A stretch of DNA of 48,121 nucleotides from Bryobacter aggregatus MPL3. GTDB lineage: Bacteria; Acidobacteriota; Terriglobia; Bryobacterales; Bryobacteraceae. The position numbers and the translations under genes were made by a program. Of this stretch, positions 1-6,003 are shown piece after piece (position 1 is the stretch's first letter; the number at the start of each line of letters is the position of its first letter). The notes beneath the pieces were generated by a model. The model worked only from the letters and a program-made list of their open reading frames with translations, ran no database searches and had not been told where the DNA came from. The DNA is taken from contig NZ_JNIF01000002.1 of assembly GCF_000702445.1 (NCBI RefSeq), positions 1-48,121 on the forward strand, read 5' to 3'.

Positions 1-102
1 GCTCCAGGGTTGTCAGAGCTTCTCTTCCCTGATGGATTTGAATGGATATCATGCGTTGCGTACGAGCGAACTCTTTCCATCATAACGGCTGACCGAATCC
101 TA

Positions 103-156
103 GTGACTCTACACAGTCTCCACAGATTGCTGAGTCTGCGCAGACTGCTTAGACTA
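103..156. repeat. AGWCT tract 1 (9-bp period), upstream of parA
   Basis: Six consecutive 9-bp units, each carrying AGWCT or a one- or two-base variant at the same phase: ACTCT, AGTCT, AGATT, AGTCT, AGACT, AGACT. AGACT and AGTCT are reverse complements, so each unit is a degenerate palindrome. The tract ends 9 bp before the proposed parA start, so it may be a partition-complex binding site or operator. That role is inferred from position only. Confidence 0.7.
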
Positions 157-165
157 AGAAAATCC

Positions 166-729
166 ATGAAAATTGCACTGCTTGCAAAAAAGGGTGGCGT
201 CGGCAAGTCGACGGTCTCTCTGCTTCTCTGGATGGCGCTGCGACAGGCGGGCCGCGATGCCGTTCTCCTCGATTGGGATGCCCAGGGCACCAGCACCAAA
301 GCGCTCGAACTGCTCGGCGGCCAGAACGCCAAGCAAGGCAGTCCCACCCTCTACGACACCCCGCCCAACCTCGAACACGCCGCCACCGGCACCGCCGTCC
401 GGAGCGCCGACCTCTGCCTCATCGTCACCACCCCCTCGCTTGCCGACATCTGGGAAGCCGCCGACGCCGTCCAGTTTGTCGAAAGCCGCAATCCCGGCTC
501 GGCCCGCGTCGTCTTCAATAAGGTCCGCAAGGGCACCGTACTCGGCAAGCTGCTCGACGAATCCGCCCGGCTCATCCCCGCCCCCGCTCTCGGCGTCAAC
601 TTGAGCGAACGCGAGTGCTACAAACACGCCATCGCCCAGGGCTGGAAGTCCCTCGACGGCAGCGCCCGCGAGGAAGCCCTCGAACTCGCCCTCGCCGTGC
701 TCAGCCTGGGCAGCCTCAAACAGAAATAG
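166..729 (+). CDS. parA: ParA/MinD-type partition ATPase
   Basis: A 187-aa ParA-family ATPase, expected to segregate a replicon by ATP-dependent binding to nucleoid DNA. The deviant Walker A motif KKGGVGKST lies at residues 8-16, and a switch-like YDTPPN followed by a hydrophobic strand (LCLIVTTPS) appears near residues 65-90. The open frame extends upstream to position 10, but those residues are translated from the 9-bp repeat tract. The protein therefore most likely starts at the ATG at 166, where a typical ParA N-terminus (MKIALLAKKGG) begins. It is shorter than most plasmid ParAs and has no N-terminal DNA-binding domain. The TAG stop lies at the edge of a second AGWCT tract, and the next gene encodes a small candidate DNA-binding partner. 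A chromosomal orphan ParA cannot be excluded. Confidence 0.85.
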   Translation: MKIALLAKKGGVGKSTVSLLLWMALRQAGRDAVLLDWDAQGTSTKALELLGGQNAKQGSPTLYDTPPNLEHAATGTAVRSADLCLIVTTPSLADIWEAADAVQFVESRNPGSARVVFNKVRKGTVLGKLLDESARLIPAPALGVNLSERECYKHAIAQGWKSLDGSAREEALELALAVLSLGSLKQK

Positions 730-768
730 TCTGCATAGACTACATAGACTATTGACACTGTTGAGACT
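728..768. repeat. AGWCT tract 2 (9-bp period), between parA and its partner
   Basis: Five units in exact 9-bp phase: AGTCT at 728, AGACT at 737 and 746, ACACT at 755, AGACT at 764. The tract contains the end of the parA stop codon and fills most of the gap to the next gene, as partition operators or centromeres often do. Confidence 0.75.
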
Positions 769-786
769 AAGCCGTAGCATCGAGCT

Positions 787-1140
787 ATGAAAGACAAGAA
801 GATGGAGGGACTGCTCGCCGCCCTGCGTCGCGAGGGCAACCCGGAGACGGCGCCAGAAACCGAAGTCCCCAGCCTCCCCGCCCCCCCACCCCGTGCAAAA
901 AAACCGGAAGCCCCCGCCAAGACCGAAAAACGTGGCGCCGCAGTGCAGTTCTGGTTGCGCGATGAGGACCGGCAGGTGATTCGCGAACTCTCCGCTTATC
1001 TCGCCGCCCAAGGCCGTCGCTCCACCGACAGTCTCGTCATCCGGGCCGCCTTACACCTGGCCAAGGCCGACGCGAATCTGATCCGCGCCTTCGAGCAAGC
1101 CCAATCCCTCGACGGCCGCCGGCGCAGCAAGACTCCCTAA
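787..1140 (+). CDS. Small ribbon-helix-helix-like protein, candidate ParB-type partner
   Basis: A 117-aa protein with two parts. Residues 1-45 are charged and proline/alanine-rich, probably disordered. Residues 50-95 (around AAVQFWLRDEDRQVIRELSAYL) look like a beta strand followed by two helices, the layout of a ribbon-helix-helix DNA-binding domain. It lies 57 bp after parA on the same strand with a 9-bp repeat tract in between, matching the arrangement of parA with a small centromere-binding protein. The function is inferred from context and fold pattern only; no ParB CTP-binding motifs are present. A perfect short palindrome (CCAGGC-A-GCCTGG, 1141-1153) follows immediately after the stop and may be a weak transcription end. 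Confidence 0.6.
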   Translation: MKDKKMEGLLAALRREGNPETAPETEVPSLPAPPPRAKKPEAPAKTEKRGAAVQFWLRDEDRQVIRELSAYLAAQGRRSTDSLVIRAALHLAKADANLIRAFEQAQSLDGRRRSKTP

Positions 1141-1202
1141 CCAGGCAGCCTGGAGGCGGATTCGAAACTTCGCGAGCGGAAGCCGGCTAGGGAGAAGCTG
1201 GG

Positions 1203-1477
1203 GCGGCCGTCCTTTTTGACTTCAGCCTGCCCGCAAACGGTGAATCGATCCCCAAAATTCCTGGTTGGTTTTCTACACAGACATTACTGAGACTTCCACT
1301 GTCATCGCCTTGGGCGCCCTCGAGCCCCCTCAGTTCAATTTCCTGCAAGGCTTCACGGAAACAGGAACTTTTAGCTCCCTAAACCTAGGGACCATGCTCG
1401 CCAGTTATCCCTGGCCGACATTGGTCTGGTGGGCCGCCGCCTGGCGGAAACGCCAACTCTCTCCACAGTCTCACTAG
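1203..1477 (+). pseudogene. Decayed PEP-CTERM protein gene, copy A
   Basis: A degraded paralog of the two intact PEP-CTERM genes downstream. From 1203 one frame reads AAVLFDFSLPANGESI, matching AAVLYEFSLPANGDI of the copy at 1645. A different frame later reads GFTETGTF (matching GVAETGTF) and ends WAAAWRKRQLS (matching GAAAWRKRKH). The signal peptide is gone, the middle is deleted, and at least one frameshift separates the parts. The PEP motif itself is eroded. The tail shares the same 9-bp repeat and a TAG stop with copy B. Confidence 0.8.
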
Positions 1478-1489
1478 ACAATGGAGAGA
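1467..1489. repeat. AGWCT tract 3 (weak)
   Basis: AGTCT at 1467, AGACA at 1476 and AGAGA at 1485 keep the 9-bp phase. It overlaps the stop of decayed PEP-CTERM copy A. It is probably copied together with the gene tail, because copy B has the same arrangement. Confidence 0.45.
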
Positions 1490-1540
1490 TGAAGAAGCCT
1501 GCCCCAAACGAGCTCCTTTACCTTCGGCAAGGACCAATTA

Positions 1541-1644
1541 ATAACATTTATCTTTAATAAGATTAAGATATTTATATAATTCTAGGTGTACTTTTTATTC
1601 CGCTCTAGGGCTTGGTACTATACCTATCGGTACTATATAACCCT
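1541..1644. promoter_or_regulatory. AT-rich upstream region of PEP-CTERM copy B with repeated GGTACTATA
   Basis: A strongly AT-rich stretch in otherwise GC-rich DNA, followed by two copies of GGTACTATA (near 1614 and 1629) directly before the ATG at 1645. A related element (GGTACTGTACTTACTGATATC) precedes decayed copy C near 2479. The upstream control region therefore seems to have been duplicated together with the gene. This suggests a shared regulator, but no known operator was recognised. Confidence 0.45.
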
Positions 1645-2214
1645 ATGCGTTTCTTCTCGTCCTTCAGCCTTCTCCTCACCCTATCCCTGGGCCTCAGCGC
1701 TGTAAAACCAGCTGAAGCTGCGGTCCTCTACGAATTCAGTCTTCCCGCCAACGGCGATATTGGACCAGTTCAGGTTCAGTTCACTTTTGCCAATTTTTCC
1801 GCTACTCCCAACTTGGTCATCGTTCCTGCCAACACATCCTCTCTGACCTTTCTTGCCGATCCGCTTGTCTCTGCCGGGAATTCTGTACTCGGTCTCATGA
1901 TAGAGTCCACCACCACCTATTTCGGCATAGATTTGAAGACATCATCCAATCAATCAGTGTTGTACACTCCGGCCTACCCCACTGACTTCTTCACCTTTAC
2001 CCGAGGTGTTGCGGAAACAGGAACTTTTACCGCTACAGGCTATGTCACGAGTCACTTCGGCCTCGACATCGCCTTCCCCACCGCAACCCTCACCGTTTCT
2101 GAAATCAGCGATGTTCCGGAACCGGCGACTCTGTCCTTGGTCGGTATCTGCCTCGTAGGCGCTGCCGCCTGGCGGAAACGCAAGCACACCACACAGACTC
2201 AACAGTCTCGCTAG
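1645..2214 (+). CDS. PEP-CTERM sorting-domain secreted protein, copy B
   Basis: A 189-aa exported protein. Residues 1-26 form a signal peptide ending PAEAA. The mature part is a beta-rich, Ser/Thr/Pro-rich domain of unknown function. The C-terminus carries the sorting signal: VPEPATLSLVG, a hydrophobic helix, then a basic RKRKH tail. PEP-CTERM proteins are recognised by an exosortase at the inner membrane and released to the surface or matrix, often in strains that make exopolysaccharide. The frame is open 33 bases further upstream, but the ATG at 1645 is preferred because the signal peptide starts there. The last residues (HTTQTQQSR) are encoded by a 9-bp repeat tract. No exosortase gene lies in this window. 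Confidence 0.88.
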   Translation: MRFFSSFSLLLTLSLGLSAVKPAEAAVLYEFSLPANGDIGPVQVQFTFANFSATPNLVIVPANTSSLTFLADPLVSAGNSVLGLMIESTTTYFGIDLKTSSNQSVLYTPAYPTDFFTFTRGVAETGTFTATGYVTSHFGLDIAFPTATLTVSEISDVPEPATLSLVGICLVGAAAWRKRKHTTQTQQSR

Positions 2215-2226
2215 TCTATGGAGACA
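2195..2226. repeat. AGWCT tract 4 at the 3' end of PEP-CTERM copy B
   Basis: Four units in exact 9-bp phase: AGACT 2195, AGTCT 2204, AGTCT 2213, AGACA 2222. The TAG stop codon (2212-2214) is part of the repeat. Confidence 0.7.
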
Positions 2227-2266
2227 TCCATGAGGTCTAAGGGGTTCCGCCCCCAGACCTCATGGA
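2227..2266. terminator. Long stem-loop after PEP-CTERM copy B
   Basis: Perfect 12-bp arms (TCCATGAGGTCT and its complement) enclose a loop that itself contains GGGG-TTCCG-CCCC. There is no clear T-run on either side. It could be an intrinsic or processing structure, or a REP-like element. The 190 bases that follow (2267-2460) show no convincing gene. Confidence 0.55.
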
Positions 2267-2502
2267 CGTCCTTCGCACTCCCGACTTTCCTGCTGCATCT
2301 CGGAGAAACAGACGCGACAGCCAGCTCGGGCGAATCCATCTCCCTTTTCCCCTCCGCCAACTCCCCTCTGATTTTGCCGCCCAAGCGCCGCGCCCCGATA
2401 GTCTTGGCCCGCCGCAAGACCACCTGAATGACTTCGCAGAAGCGCGGCTTCCCTTTTCCAATCAAAATAAGATTGCAAGGTACTGTACTTACTGATATCT
2501 AT

Positions 2503-2764
2503 ATGAGGTGCGCTTTTCCCACTCTCTCGCCTTTTGGACTGCCCGCATTCTTGGGCTCGGCAATATGCGCAGCCATTCTCTTTGACTCAACTTGCCCACC
2601 AACGGCTCCGTCGATGCCGTTCGAATTCAATTCACCTTCGACAGCTTTGCCCGCATTCCCCTGAGCTGACCTTGTTTCAGGGTGCTTCGAGTATCAACTC
2701 CTCCGACATGGGAACTGCGATCGGCATCAATCTGTGTGGCGTTGCCAACTAGCGCAAGCGCCGT
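2503..2764 (+). pseudogene. Decayed PEP-CTERM protein gene, copy C
   Basis: Starts with an apparent degraded signal peptide (MRCAFPTLSPFG) and then CAAILFDS, matching AAILYEFS of the intact copy at 2845. A +1 shift is needed to continue with NLPTNGSVDAVRIQFTFDSF, which parallels LPANGDIGPVQVQFTFANF of copy B. Only scraps follow, with a residual RKR-like CGCAAGCGCCG near 2752. It is truncated and frameshifted, with its upstream element still recognisable. Confidence 0.75.
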
Positions 2765-2844
2765 CTCCCCCCAGATTTCTCTCAACCGACTTCCCTTAGT
2801 TTCCAGCAGTAAAAATAGTATCCATTTCTGATCCAAGGACCAAC

Positions 2845-3384
2845 ATGAAATTCTTTGCCCTATGCGCCCTCCTGCTCAGCCTGAGCTTCGCCAGACCTGC
2901 CGAGGCTGCCATTCTTTACGAGTTCAGTCTGCCCGCCACGGGTTCGTATATCCCTGCCTTCACGATTCAGGTCGAACTCGACTCCTTTGTCACTTCGAGC
3001 ACGGCACCTTGGCTGAATCTCGAATCCTCCTCCATCACCATGATCGGCAGCATCCCGTTTCTGTCCCTGTCTGACTCCAGGATCAGGATCGTGGCCGATG
3101 GCGCCAATACGACAGTCCACTTACAACTCTGCGAGGAGGGCTGCGCCCTCCTGCTCACCACCGGCGCTAACGAAGCCTACCCCTTTGTTTTCACCCGCGG
3201 CGAAAGCGAAACCGGAAGCTTTAGCGCGGCAGCCGTCGTATATTCGGACTCCCAACTTTTCACCCCGAACGTAACCGGAACCCTCCAGGTCACCGACACC
3301 GCTCCTGTCCCCGAACCGGCCACGCTGTCCCTGGTCGGCGCCGGTCTCGTCGGCGCTGCTGTCTGGCGCAAACGCCAGCGCTAG
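2845..3384 (+). CDS. PEP-CTERM sorting-domain secreted protein, copy D
   Basis: A 179-aa exported protein paralogous to copy B. It has a signal peptide (MKFFALCALLLSLSF...RPAEAA), a mature beta-rich domain beginning AILYEFSLPATG, the conserved GESETGSF motif near residue 122, and a C-terminal PEP-CTERM signal (VPEPATLSLVGAG followed by a hydrophobic helix and RKRQR). The start is set by AAGGA six bases before the ATG. Two cysteines in LCEEGCALL may form a disulfide. The ligand or matrix role is unknown. It is the last of four tandem copies, two of which have decayed, so this is a family that has expanded and is eroding locally. Confidence 0.88.
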   Translation: MKFFALCALLLSLSFARPAEAAILYEFSLPATGSYIPAFTIQVELDSFVTSSTAPWLNLESSSITMIGSIPFLSLSDSRIRIVADGANTTVHLQLCEEGCALLLTTGANEAYPFVFTRGESETGSFSAAAVVYSDSQLFTPNVTGTLQVTDTAPVPEPATLSLVGAGLVGAAVWRKRQR

Positions 3385-3396
3385 TCGATCGAGAGA

Positions 3397-4275
3397 TTAA
3401 GAGGCCTGCCAGTCGAGAGTTCCAGCGACCCAGGCCTCATTGACATCCTTGGCCCCTCCCAACTGCTCCGCACTCAAAAAGCTCACCTTCCGCCCGCGCA
3501 GCCGGAGTTCTCGCGCCAGCACCCCCAGCGCCTTCCGGCCCGCCTCATCATTGTCCAGCGCAAAGACATATTCCTCGGCCAGATTCCAATCGTGACGCCA
3601 GCCCTGCACCCCGAAGATCGCGACAGCCGCCGGCGCTCCCGCCGCCAAGAGACTCAGCGCATCAAGCGGCCCCTCGCACACATAGAGCTTCGGCGAGGCA
3701 GGGAAGTCGCCCGCTCCAAAATAGCCCTTCGCCCCCGACAAGTGATCGTGCCGGATCTCCTTTGGGGCATGGCCCACCGCCCGGCTGTACAGATTCACCA
3801 GTTGCCCGCCGGGCGTTGTGTGCGGTACAACCAGCCGTCCAAAAGGCCAGCTTGACGCCGCCCGGCGCTGCGGCCAGGTCCCGGGCGGGGCAAAGCCGAG
3901 CCGGTGGCGTTGGGCCAGCTCGAGCGGAATCCGCCGGTCTTCAAGATACAAAGCGGCCGGAGAAGCAGGGAGCAGGGAAGTCCAGCGATCGAGCAAAGCC
4001 TGTACTTCCAATGGTTTCCGGATTTTCTCAACAGACTGTGGAATATATTTAGTCTGTGTAGACTGTGTAGTCTGTTTGGTATGCCGTGCCGAATCAAGAT
4101 AGCCCCACACCTGGCAGGCAAAGCACTGGAAGCGTCCCGACTCCGTATCGACGCTTAAGCTCCGCTGCGCATCCCCACCATGGAAGGGGCAGAAGGCCCG
4201 CACATAGCGGCCCTGGCGGATCGGCCGGCACTCCCCGAGTGCCGCATCGCTCAGACTCTCGCCCCGTTCGGCCAT
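3397..4275 (-). CDS. Short DnaG-like primase (zinc finger + Toprim)
   Basis: A 292-aa primase-like protein, expected to lay RNA primers for replication of a plasmid, phage or similar replicon. The N-terminal CHC2-type zinc site has C29, H32, C51 and C54. A Toprim-type domain follows with E201 (YVCEGPLDALSL) and D241/D243 (FALDNDEAGRKAL). It is about half the length of chromosomal DnaG and lacks the C-terminal helicase-binding region. The frame is open to 4554 but overlaps the helicase gene, so the ATG at 4275 is chosen; GAGG lies eight bases upstream of it and overlaps the helicase stop. The linker at residues 65-79 (HTKQTTQSTQTKYIP) is encoded by an AGWCT tract. It is probably co-transcribed with the helicase 11 bp upstream. 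Confidence 0.82.
   Translation of the reverse strand: MAERGESLSDAALGECRPIRQGRYVRAFCPFHGGDAQRSLSVDTESGRFQCFACQVWGYLDSARHTKQTTQSTQTKYIPQSVEKIRKPLEVQALLDRWTSLLPASPAALYLEDRRIPLELAQRHRLGFAPPGTWPQRRAASSWPFGRLVVPHTTPGGQLVNLYSRAVGHAPKEIRHDHLSGAKGYFGAGDFPASPKLYVCEGPLDALSLLAAGAPAAVAIFGVQGWRHDWNLAEEYVFALDNDEAGRKALGVLARELRLRGRKVSFLSAEQLGGAKDVNEAWVAGTLDWQAS
4033..4073. repeat. AGWCT tract 5 inside the primase gene
   Basis: AGACT 4033, degenerate unit 4042, AGTCT 4051, AGACT 4060, AGTCT 4069, all in 9-bp phase. Since 9 is a multiple of 3, the tract keeps the reading frame and codes for a polar T/Q-rich linker between the zinc and Toprim domains. Confidence 0.75.
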
Positions 4276-4286
4276 CCCAAAAGCCT

Positions 4287-5561
4287 CTAGGCTTCCTCGC
4301 GGAAGATGCCGTGGTCGGCGCGGAAAATCAGGTTCACTTTGCCCAGCGGCCCAAAGCGATTCTTCAGAATCGACAACTCCATCGGACGCGCCTCGGCACT
4401 GGCCAGGCTCGACTCCCGCGGATGCAGCACCAGCACCGAATCGGCTCCGTACTCGAGATCGCCGCTCTCCTTCAGGCTGTCGAGCGACGGCTTGCCTCCG
4501 CGCCCGTATTCGCCTTGCGAGCGGTTTTGCGACGAGATCGCAATCAGCGGGCAAACCAGGCGATTGGCCATCTCGCGCATCTCGGCTGACATCGCGCTGA
4601 CGTTGTGCCGCAGTTGCTCGTAGCCCAGGCCATGGGCGGCCCGCTGCAGGTAATCGAAAATCACCAGCGGCACGCCGTCGCCCTGGTCCATCAGGCCGAA
4701 AACGGTCTGCTGGATCGAGGCGAGCGTCGTGCGCCGCGTGCCTTCGAGCAGGTGCAAGCGCCGCAGCGCCACCGACAAGGCGGCCCCGGCGCTCTCGAGC
4801 GCCTCGATGTTCGCAAAGCCGCGCTCGATCTGGGTCGGCGACTGCTGCGAGCGGCTGGCCAGCAGCTTCAGCGTCAAGTTCGCCGGCGAATTCTCATAGC
4901 TCACATACAAGACCGGATGCCCGTTCTCGGCCGCATGGATTGCCCATTGCAGGCACAGCGTCGTTTTGCCCGCGCCCGGCCCGGCGGCCAGCACATGCAG
5001 GCCCGGCGCAAAGCCATTCAGCAGGCTGTCGAACTTGCCCAGCCCCGAGGGCACGCCCTGGATCGACTTGCCCGTCCGCTTGCGTTCCTCAAAACGGCGG
5101 ATCGCATTGCGAGTGACCTCGACGGCCAGCGAAGCAGCCGAGACGGCGCCTTCGCCTTCAGGAGCCATCACCCGGCGCACATTGTTCAGCCCCGTCTCGA
5201 GCGCAGCGAGGATCCTGGCCGGGTCCTTTTCACCGCCAAATAACTGGCTGGCGGCCATCTCCTGGAAGCGGGCGAGAAAGCGCAATTGCGCCAATCGCGA
5301 CAGCTCGGCAGCAACGGATTCGATGGTTTCGCCAGAAATGCCCGCTGACGCATCGATTGCTTCTTTTAGCCCTGCGACACCATCCAGTGGCTTTCGGGCC
5401 AACAGCAGGCCCTCTATGGCCTCAAAAATCGATTCGTAGCGAACGAACTGGTTCAACGCAAAGGGTTCTACCGCACTTCGATTGCCTTCCACCAGGAAGC
5501 GCAAAGCCAGCGACTCCAGTTGTGGATTTTGAAATTCATCTTCGAGGTGGTAAGCAGGCAT
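4287..5561 (-). CDS. DnaB-like replicative helicase
   Basis: A 424-aa DnaB/RecA-fold helicase, expected to unwind the replication fork of the replicon. The N-terminal helical part (residues 1-160) resembles the DnaB N-domain. The RecA-fold motor has Walker A AAGPGAGKTT near 192-201 and Walker B PLVIFDYLQ near 298-306, then a Q-rich segment (AISSQNRSQGEYGR) and SLKESGDLEYGADSVL, as in DnaB. The frame starts with a TTG at 5618 that has no ribosome-binding site. The ATG at 5561 has AAGG ten bases upstream and begins with MPAYHLEDE, so it is preferred. It lies directly downstream of the iteron region and upstream of the primase. Confidence 0.85.
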   Translation of the reverse strand: MPAYHLEDEFQNPQLESLALRFLVEGNRSAVEPFALNQFVRYESIFEAIEGLLLARKPLDGVAGLKEAIDASAGISGETIESVAAELSRLAQLRFLARFQEMAASQLFGGEKDPARILAALETGLNNVRRVMAPEGEGAVSAASLAVEVTRNAIRRFEERKRTGKSIQGVPSGLGKFDSLLNGFAPGLHVLAAGPGAGKTTLCLQWAIHAAENGHPVLYVSYENSPANLTLKLLASRSQQSPTQIERGFANIEALESAGAALSVALRRLHLLEGTRRTTLASIQQTVFGLMDQGDGVPLVIFDYLQRAAHGLGYEQLRHNVSAMSAEMREMANRLVCPLIAISSQNRSQGEYGRGGKPSLDSLKESGDLEYGADSVLVLHPRESSLASAEARPMELSILKNRFGPLGKVNLIFRADHGIFREEA

Positions 5562-5670
5562 GCGAAAAAGACCTTGGCCGTCAGGCCGGTTTTGGATGGC
5601 AGGCCAGCCGTATAGCAAGGAGGCTGGCTTATTTATATATACTTAAAATCCTTAGGATTATAACAACATA

Positions 5671-5716
5671 GAAAACAAAGGACTTAAGTGGCATTTTAGG
5701 AGGAGATAACGTCTAC
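5671..5716. repeat. Origin block repeat, copy 1
   Basis: GAAAACAAAGGACTTAA at 5671 followed 34 bases later by an iteron at 5705. The same pair with the same 34-base offset recurs at 5847/5881. The two copies are 176 bp apart, which is eight times the 22-bp iteron spacing. Confidence 0.8.
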
Positions 5717-5770
5717 GTAAGGGGTAGATAGCGTCTACTCCCCCCCTAGATAGCGTCTACTTTATAGCAA
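5705..5770. repeat. Three tandem 22-bp iterons
   Basis: GATAACGTCTAC at 5705, GATAGCGTCTAC at 5727 and 5749. The conserved 12-mer is followed by a variable 10-base spacer, so binding sites fall on the same helix face about two turns apart, as expected for an iteron-type Rep protein. Confidence 0.82.
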
Positions 5771-5846
5771 GATCAGGCCTCGCCATTCTGTCTCCATTGG
5801 GACACACCAACGGAATATAGCAAACCCATAAATATATCTGTCCACT

Positions 5847-5892
5847 GAAAACAAAGGACTTAACTGCCACAAAAAACGGCGATAACGTCTAC
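5847..5892. repeat. Origin block repeat, copy 2, with the fourth iteron
   Basis: GAAAACAAAGGACTTAA at 5847 and GATAACGTCTAC at 5881. The iteron is 132 bp (six times 22) from the third tandem iteron, so it keeps the helical phase. Confidence 0.8.
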
Positions 5893-6003
5893 GGGGTGGG
5901 CCAGTTATAGCATGAGGCTCCAAGCCTCCCGCCGGGTCGCTTTGCAAGTGATTGAAAACAGGACAGAAATAAAGATGATTTTCGTGTGACTGGCTTTTTG
6001 GGT

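Larger units (their letters stand above)
5619..6003. other. Candidate replication origin (iteron-bearing AT-rich gap)
   Basis: A 385-bp gap with no gene, between a candidate initiator and a helicase-primase pair. It contains three GATARCGTCTAC iterons at exactly 22-bp spacing, a fourth copy further on, a duplicated GAAAACAAAGGACTTAA block, several TATAGCA motifs (5611, 5763, 5816, 5906) and AT-rich runs near 5625-5675 and 5826-5840. Iterons, an AT-rich region and adjacent replication genes are the classic parts of a theta-type plasmid origin. No DnaA box was identified with confidence. Confidence 0.65.

Noticed and set aside
10-165. N-terminal extension of ParA
   Set aside because: These codons are mostly translated AGWCT repeats (LHRLLSLRRLLRLR), and the ParA fold begins at the ATG at 166.
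154-1011. 285-aa minus-strand frame opposite parA
   Set aside because: Gly-rich antisense shadow; the plus strand has a clear Walker A motif.
2267-2460. Coding region between PEP-CTERM copies B and C
   Set aside because: Short frames in several phases exist but none has a start signal, motif or similarity to the PEP-CTERM copies.
5641-5900. CRISPR array
   Set aside because: The repeated unit is 12 bp at 22-bp spacing with short spacers, no cas genes are present, and it fits iterons much better.
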